Assembly: GCA_964617765.1 (NCBI GenBank)
Contig: CAZTZY010000056.1
Location: 1-21,430 of the forward strand
DNA: 21,430 nucleotides
Direction: 5' to 3'
Source: CAZTZY01 sp964617765
GTDB taxonomy: Bacteria; Pseudomonadota; Gammaproteobacteria; Pseudomonadales; DT-91
Shown here: one piece after another, positions 17,065 through 21,430 of the stretch
Numbering within the stretch: the first letter of the stretch is position 1
How the letters are laid out: each line of letters begins with the position of its first letter
Translations under genes and position numbers: made by a program
The notes under the pieces: generated by a model
What the model was told of the DNA's origin: nothing
Databases searched by the model: none
What the model saw: the letters and a program-made list of their open reading frames with translations, nothing else

Positions 17065-17484
17065 ATGGCAAATTGGAAGTGGTTTGGGAAGGTACATATT
17101 GCATTATATAAATCCAGTGGGGGTAGATTAGGAGCCAGGCTTGGAGGTATTGATATTGCCCTGATTGACACCATTGGCCGAAAATCTGGCCAAATTCGTC
17201 CTGTTGTTTTGGCATGTTATCCCTATAAAGAGGGTGTCGTGGTGGTGGGTTCCAATAATGGCCAACCCAATGATCCGGTCTGGTGGCTTAATCTGCAAAA
17301 AGTTCCTGAAGTGAATGTTTGTGTTGGTACACATAGTTTTGCAGCGATAGCGCAAGAATTGGTTGGGGATGAGCGCGAGGCTTTCTGGCCTACCATAACC
17401 AGAATCAATCCACGACAAAAACAGTATGCAAAAATGACTTCGCGAATATTACCGGTGATTTATCTGAAGAAAAGATTGCCCTGA
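17065..17484 (+). CDS. DUF385/DDN-family (F420-type nitroreductase-like) oxidoreductase
   Basis: The product has 139 residues, the usual length for this family. The ATG at 17065 has GGGGAGA at 17051-17057. Family signatures of the deazaflavin-dependent nitroreductase group (PF04075) run through the whole protein: SGGRLGARLGGIDIALI, then GRKSGQIRPVVLACY, then the cofactor-binding VVVGSNNGQPNDPVWWLNL, then P-E-V-N-V. Characterised relatives in mycobacteria use reduced coenzyme F420 or related flavins. F420 is rare in gammaproteobacteria, so this copy may use FMN, FAD or haem degradation products, or bind no redox cofactor; the sequence cannot decide. It is divergent from the kinase (191-bp gap), and its last 25 bases overlap the 3' end of corB on the other strand. 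Confidence 0.88.
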   Translation: MANWKWFGKVHIALYKSSGGRLGARLGGIDIALIDTIGRKSGQIRPVVLACYPYKEGVVVVGSNNGQPNDPVWWLNLQKVPEVNVCVGTHSFAAIAQELVGDEREAFWPTITRINPRQKQYAKMTSRILPVIYLKKRLP

Positions 17485-18755
17485 ATGGCAACTCTTTTTA
17501 AAGGAAAAACACGTGCCTTTTCAATAACGTTGTCCTGAATGTCGAGTATTTCAATAACATAATCGTTTATTTTTACGCTTGCTAATGCATCAGGAAATGA
17601 TTCAAGTTGTTCTAACACTAATCCACTCAGGGTTTTAGGGCCGCTAACAGGTAGTTTCCATCCTGTTTGGCGGTTAATATCCCGGATAGAGGATGAGCCG
17701 GAAATAATGAAAGAGCCATCTTTCAGTGCTTCAAATTCTTCTTCATCTAACGCCAGATTTGAGGTGAAATCGCCCACTATTTCTTCGAGAATATCTTCAA
17801 GGGTAGCAAGCCCAAGCACTGTGCCATATTCATCAATAACAATAGCAATACGTCTTTTTTCTTTCTGGAAGTTCATTAGCTGTATGTGCAATCCGGTTCC
17901 TTCGGGAGAAAAAAGCGGTTCGCGTAAAATATTTTTGAAAGCATCTTTGCTAAAGTCACTGGCGCTGAGTAGTTTGCCGAGGTTGCGCATATGTAATATG
18001 CCAATAATATTGTCAATGTTACCTTGAAAAACGGGTACACGTGTAAATTCGCATTTTTCAAGTTGCTGCAGGATTTCGGTTTCACTATCTTCAATATCAA
18101 TACAAAACATTTCACCACGTGGAATCATGATGTCTTCAATAGTTGCTGATTCGAGATCAAGGATATTTAATAGCATCCCCTGATGTCGATGGGGTATCGC
18201 GCTGCTAGAATCATCTACTATGGTACGTAATTCTTCCGGGCTAAGTTGATCTTGATGTTTTTTGTTAGGGTCCAGGCCTATTATTTTGAGTAATGATGCC
18301 GTCACTATGTTGAGTAGCCAAACGGCCGGATAAAAAGCAATAAATAAAAAGTGAAGAGGAAGGCTGGCAGAAAAAGCTGTTCTTTCGGGATAGAGAGCGC
18401 CAATGGTTTTGGGGGTAATTTCCGCAAAGATGAGAAGTACTATAGTAATAATGATGGTGGCAATGGCAATGGCAGAACTGTCATTGCCGAATATTCTGAT
18501 GGCTATTAATGTGGTAATTGCAGCAGCCAAATTATTGACGAGATTATTGCCAATGAGAATAGTGCTGATAAGCCTTTCAGGGCGATCTAATAATTTTTGT
18601 GCACGTTTAGCACCTTTATGATTGTTTTTACTCTGATGTTTTAATCGATAACGATTAAGGGATAGCATGCTGGTTTCTGAGCCAGAAAAAAAAGCAGACA
18701 TCAATATTAAAACAACAATAGAGCCAAATAAAAGGCTGAGGGGTAGGTCGTTCAA
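17460..18755 (-). CDS. corB: CorB/CorC-type CNNM membrane protein (YfjD-like)
   Basis: The product has 431 residues, close to E. coli YfjD/CorB. Domains in order are a CNNM (DUF21) membrane domain (1 to about 190) opening with SAFFSGSETSMLSLNRYRL and holding about three or four helices; a CBS pair (about 200-325) with the MIPRGEM linker and LEDILEEIVGDF motif; and a C-terminal CorC_HlyC domain (about 345-425). The family takes part in Mg2+/Co2+ transport or efflux. The start is TTG (18753-18755): an in-frame stop lies 21 bases upstream (18774-18776), no ATG or GTG occurs between, and the first internal Met would remove the first membrane helix. AGG lies about ten bases upstream. It follows ypjD by 62 bp and is probably cotranscribed with it, as in E. 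coli. Its 3' end overlaps the converging oxidoreductase gene by 25 bp. Confidence 0.93.
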   Translation of the reverse strand: MNDLPLSLLFGSIVVLILMSAFFSGSETSMLSLNRYRLKHQSKNNHKGAKRAQKLLDRPERLISTILIGNNLVNNLAAAITTLIAIRIFGNDSSAIAIATIIITIVLLIFAEITPKTIGALYPERTAFSASLPLHFLFIAFYPAVWLLNIVTASLLKIIGLDPNKKHQDQLSPEELRTIVDDSSSAIPHRHQGMLLNILDLESATIEDIMIPRGEMFCIDIEDSETEILQQLEKCEFTRVPVFQGNIDNIIGILHMRNLGKLLSASDFSKDAFKNILREPLFSPEGTGLHIQLMNFQKEKRRIAIVIDEYGTVLGLATLEDILEEIVGDFTSNLALDEEEFEALKDGSFIISGSSSIRDINRQTGWKLPVSGPKTLSGLVLEQLESFPDALASVKINDYVIEILDIQDNVIEKARVFPLKRVAIQGNLFFR

Positions 18756-18817
18756 AAAGTGAAACCTAAGTAATTAACACAACTTCATATTGCAGTATTG
18801 GTGCTTGATTGGCAATG

Positions 18818-19618
18818 TTAAATGCGGTGTAGGATGATTTCAAGAACGAATTTTGAACCAAAATAAGCCAGCATCAGAAATATAAAACCGCTAATTGTCC
18901 ATTTGGTCGCTGTGATGCCGCGCCAGCCTTTAGCAGCTCTTCCATATAATAAAGTACCAAAAATTAGCCAGGCAATAATAGATAGTATTGTTTTATGGAC
19001 AAGATGTTGCGCGAACATGTCATCCAGAAAAATAAAGCCACTGGCAATTGATAAACTCAGTAAGGCAAATCCAAACCATATCATTTCGAACAATAATTTT
19101 TCCATGGTTTGCAGAGGTGGTAAAAATTCCAAAATACTCTTGAAGTTGTGTTTTCTCAGGACGCTTTCCTGGGAGGCCAGGGCCAATGCTTGTAATGCCG
19201 CAAACGTAATAATGCTATAGGCCAATATCGAAAGTACAATATGCGATATTAAGCCTGAGTCAGTAATGATTTTATTGTTAGTCCCAGGAGCCCATTCCCC
19301 GACAACAATACTTAATGTTGTACACGGTATTAATATGAGTAAAAGGCTTTCAATAGGCAGCTTTCTGATAATGGATAAGCAAGAAATCATTGCGATAACG
19401 CAGAAAATTAAAGATGAAACCTTGAAAAAACCAAGTTGTAATGTGTGGTTAGGGAAAACACTGAAGTTTAACGTGAGGATATGTAGCATCACGCTGACAT
19501 AAAAAAAACTTTTGAAAAGTGGAGTTGATTCAAGTTTGTTGTTTTTCAGTTGAAATAGAAGCGTTGCAAGGCTAAGGCTATACAATATAATTGCGCTAAG
19601 GGTTAAAGTTATTTGCAT
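18818..19618 (-). CDS. ypjD: YpjD/CcsA-type inner-membrane protein (cytochrome c assembly family)
   Basis: The product has 266 residues, against about 263 in E. coli YpjD, with roughly eight hydrophobic helices. It belongs to the HemX/CcsA-like cytochrome c assembly family (PF01578): GEWAPGTNNK in the middle is a short form of the Trp-rich haem-handling loop, and LPPLQTMEKLLFEMIWFGF, the HKTILS histidine and the KGWRG and YFGSKFVLE motifs match YpjD. The full WWD motif of true CcsA is missing. Recent work in enterobacteria links YpjD to CorB-related Mg2+ transport control rather than haem delivery, which fits the adjacent corB; I am less sure of that point. The ATG at 19618 has no strong ribosome site. 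It is divergent from ffh across 212 bp. Confidence 0.9.
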   Translation of the reverse strand: MQITLTLSAIILYSLSLATLLFQLKNNKLESTPLFKSFFYVSVMLHILTLNFSVFPNHTLQLGFFKVSSLIFCVIAMISCLSIIRKLPIESLLLILIPCTTLSIVVGEWAPGTNNKIITDSGLISHIVLSILAYSIITFAALQALALASQESVLRKHNFKSILEFLPPLQTMEKLLFEMIWFGFALLSLSIASGFIFLDDMFAQHLVHKTILSIIAWLIFGTLLYGRAAKGWRGITATKWTISGFIFLMLAYFGSKFVLEIILHRI

Positions 19619-19664
19619 AGTCTATATTCGCGGCGATGTTAATTAGGCCAGAAGCCTATTTATC

Positions 19665-19693
19665 GTTATAATAATTCACTTTTTTAAGGGCAA
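19665..19693 (-). promoter_or_regulatory. candidate sigma70 promoter of ypjD-corB
   Basis: On the minus strand TTGCCC (-35, 19688-19693) and TATAAC (-10, 19665-19670) are separated by 17 bases. The -10 matches five of six consensus bases, the -35 only three. The predicted start leaves a leader of about 40 bases that contains a small hairpin, TAGGC/GCCTA (19644-19658). Confidence 0.4.
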
Positions 19694-19830
19694 AGGAAAA
19701 TATAAAATTTTTCCGGTTTTTTGTTCAGATTCCATTATTCTGAAATAGTAACTGAATTGCTATGAGTAAAGAAGAATGGGGTGTCATAAAGTATATTGTT
19801 GATGTTTGATTCAGCCCAGGGTTTGTCATC

Positions 19831-21222
19831 ATGTTTGAGAATTTAACCGATCGCCTATCCGAAACTTTCAAGAAAGTTACCGGTCAGGCAAGATTAACAG
19901 AAGATAATATCAAGGATGCCTTGCGTGATGTGCGTATGGCATTGCTTGAGGCAGATGCAGCATTACCTGTAGTAAAAGATTTTGTTGAGGCTGTAAAAGC
20001 ACGCGCAATTGGTCAGGAAGTATTGTCCAGTTTAAGTCCAAGCCAGGCCTTCATAAAGGTTGTGCAGGATGAACTGATACATATGATGGGAGATGTGTCA
20101 GAAGGTCTGAAATTGAATACACAACCCCCGGCCGTGATTTTAATGGCGGGTTTACAGGGCGCTGGGAAAACAACAACTGTTGCAAAATTAGCGCGGATGT
20201 TAAAGGAAAATGAAAAAAAATCGGTGATGGTTGTCAGTGCGGATGTTTATCGTCCCGCAGCCATAGAGCAGTTGAGAACGTTGGCCGGTGAAGTTGGGGT
20301 CAGTTTCTTCCCATCGGATATTTCTCAAAAACCCATTGATATTGCACAGGCAGCCATTAAAGAAGCAAAAATAAAGTTTTGTGATGTATTAATTGTTGAT
20401 ACGGCAGGTCGATTGGCAATTGATGAAGCCATGATGGCTGAAATCAAATCACTTCATTCAGCAATCAATCCTATAGAAACCTTGTTTGTTGTCGATGCCA
20501 TGACGGGTCAGGACGCGGCTAATACTGCAAAAGCATTTAATGATGCCTTGCCATTAACCGGTGTTATTTTAACCAAGGCAGATGCGGATTCGCGCGGTGG
20601 CGCAGCCTTGTCGGTGCGTGCCATTACAGGAAAGCCCATTAAATTTATGGGTGTCGGTGAAAAAACAGCGGCTCTGGAGTTATTTCATCCTGACCGTATA
20701 GCTTCACGTATTCTTGGCATGGGTGATGTTCTTTCTTTAATAGAAGAAGCTGAACAAAAACTGGATAAGAAAAAAGCTGAAAAGCTCGCCCAGAAAATCC
20801 AAAAAGGCAAAAAGTTTGATCTTGAGGATTTTCGTGATCAATTACAGCAAATGAAAAATATGGGTGGCGTTGCTTCATTGCTCGATAAAATGCCAGGAAT
20901 GGGCGGTTTGAGTCAGGTTGCCCAACAACAAGTTGATGGAAAAATGTTTGTGCAAATGGAAGCGATCATTAATTCCATGACGCCTGCAGAGCGTCGTAAT
21001 CCGGATGTTTTGAATGGATCACGGAAAAGACGTATCACAGAGGGCTCCGGTACGCAGGTTCAGGATCTCAACAGGCTTATAAAACAGCACAAACAGATGC
21101 AAAAAATGATGAAAAAACTCACACAGAAAGGTGGCATGCAAAATATGATGCGCGGTATGCAGGGCATGATGGGTCAGGGTGGAATGCCTGGAGGGGCACC
21201 TAAAATAGGATTTAAGCGATAA
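19831..21222 (+). CDS. ffh: signal recognition particle protein Ffh (SRP54)
   Basis: Ffh is the GTPase that binds signal sequences emerging from the ribosome, together with 4.5S RNA, and docks to FtsY at the membrane. The product has 463 residues, against 453 in E. coli. The four-helix N domain opens with MFENLTDRLSETFKKVTGQ. The G domain has P-loop GLQGAGKT at 107-114, VDTAGR, and the base-specific loop TKADADSRGGAAL, where E. coli has TKVDGDARGGAAL. The M domain (about 300-440) carries the Met-rich signal-sequence groove, the RNA-binding GSRKRRITEGSG stretch, and a Gly/Met tail ending GFKR. CCAGGG about ten bases upstream supports the start. It is the first gene of the usual ffh-rpsP neighbourhood and is complete. 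Confidence 0.97.
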   Translation: MFENLTDRLSETFKKVTGQARLTEDNIKDALRDVRMALLEADAALPVVKDFVEAVKARAIGQEVLSSLSPSQAFIKVVQDELIHMMGDVSEGLKLNTQPPAVILMAGLQGAGKTTTVAKLARMLKENEKKSVMVVSADVYRPAAIEQLRTLAGEVGVSFFPSDISQKPIDIAQAAIKEAKIKFCDVLIVDTAGRLAIDEAMMAEIKSLHSAINPIETLFVVDAMTGQDAANTAKAFNDALPLTGVILTKADADSRGGAALSVRAITGKPIKFMGVGEKTAALELFHPDRIASRILGMGDVLSLIEEAEQKLDKKKAEKLAQKIQKGKKFDLEDFRDQLQQMKNMGGVASLLDKMPGMGGLSQVAQQQVDGKMFVQMEAIINSMTPAERRNPDVLNGSRKRRITEGSGTQVQDLNRLIKQHKQMQKMMKKLTQKGGMQNMMRGMQGMMGQGGMPGGAPKIGFKR

Positions 21223-21321
21223 GTATTTGAAAAATATGGCCTTTATAGTCAGTGATTATCTTTGGTTATGAGTTTGAGTGAAAGATATACAAAGGTTTAA
21301 GTAAATTAGTGTTTAAAAAGG

Positions 21322-21350
21322 TTTTCATTGGGCGTTGATTTTCGTAGAAT
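21322..21350 (+). promoter_or_regulatory. candidate sigma70 promoter of the rpsP operon
   Basis: TTTTCA (-35, 21322-21327, four of six matches) and TAGAAT (-10, 21345-21350, five of six) are separated by 17 bases. The -10 is followed by a GC-rich run (CGCGCC), the kind of discriminator found at growth-rate-controlled ribosomal promoters. It lies 66 bases before the rpsP start, with no other gene between. Confidence 0.55.
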
Positions 21351-21416
21351 ATCGCGCCTCTGAATTTGGGTTAACAAGCCCTTTGAATAATCGAGATTAA
21401 TAGCGGAACTTAGCGC

Positions 21417-21430
21417 ATGGTAACAATACG
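21417..21430 (+). CDS. rpsP: start of ribosomal protein S16 (cut by window end)
   Basis: The last 14 bases read ATG GTA ACA ATA CG, giving Met-Val-Thr-Ile and probably Arg, identical to the start of S16 (MVTIR in E. coli). Four residues would be weak alone, but rpsP is the standard gene immediately after ffh in gammaproteobacteria, and a candidate promoter with a GC-rich discriminator stands upstream. The rest of the gene lies outside the window. Confidence 0.75.

Noticed and set aside
16992..17111. Short plus-strand frame of 39 codons overlapping the start of the DDN-like gene
   Set aside because: No ribosome site was seen, about a third of it overlaps the better-supported gene, and nothing in the translation is recognisable.

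Overview
The window looks like a chromosomal segment of a gammaproteobacterium of moderate to slightly low GC. The strongest lineage clue is the right end: ffh followed by the first codons of rpsP, with a ypjD-like and a corB-like gene divergent from ffh, which is the E. coli-type neighbourhood. A sigma32-type promoter in front of clpB fits too. A Cellvibrionaceae-like marine or soil bacterium is possible, but I cannot place it below class from the sequence alone.

Layout: (1) 1-3.7 kb, plus strand: a small exported protein of unknown function; an exported DUF1329 protein whose N-terminal part is expanded by thirteen 54-bp tandem repeats encoding an Ala/Lys/Glu helix; and a small MAPEG membrane protein. 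(2) 3.9-6.5 kb: clpB behind a heat-shock promoter, ending at a terminator shared with the converging gene. (3) 6.6-16.9 kb, minus strand: the accessory heart of the window. In transcription order it has a membrane Ser/Thr kinase with its own terminator, then a probable three-gene operon: a caspase-fold lipoprotein with Sel1 repeats, an outer-membrane beta-barrel protein, and a 1722-residue lipoprotein with three haem-c motifs and eight fibronectin III domains. (4) 17.0-17.5 kb: a DUF385/DDN-like oxidoreductase gene, divergent from the kinase and overlapping corB by 25 bp tail to tail. (5) 17.5-21.4 kb: housekeeping genes corB and ypjD (minus), then ffh and the start of rpsP (plus).

The kinase/caspase/barrel/haem-FN3 group is the best candidate for an undescribed system. 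All four products are predicted to sit in or face the cell envelope: a cytoplasmic kinase with a periplasmic tail, a periplasmic lipid-anchored protease, an outer-membrane pore or anchor, and a very long lipid-anchored cytochrome. Their co-orientation and the close spacing of the caspase and barrel genes are visible; any joint function is inference.

No gene-free stretch exceeds 300 bases. The largest gaps are 15058-15352 (kinase terminator plus, presumably, the caspase operon promoter), 3699-3960 (clpB promoter), 19619-19830 (divergent ypjD/ffh control region) and 704-900. I saw no tRNA, rRNA, CRISPR array, IS element or phage gene.
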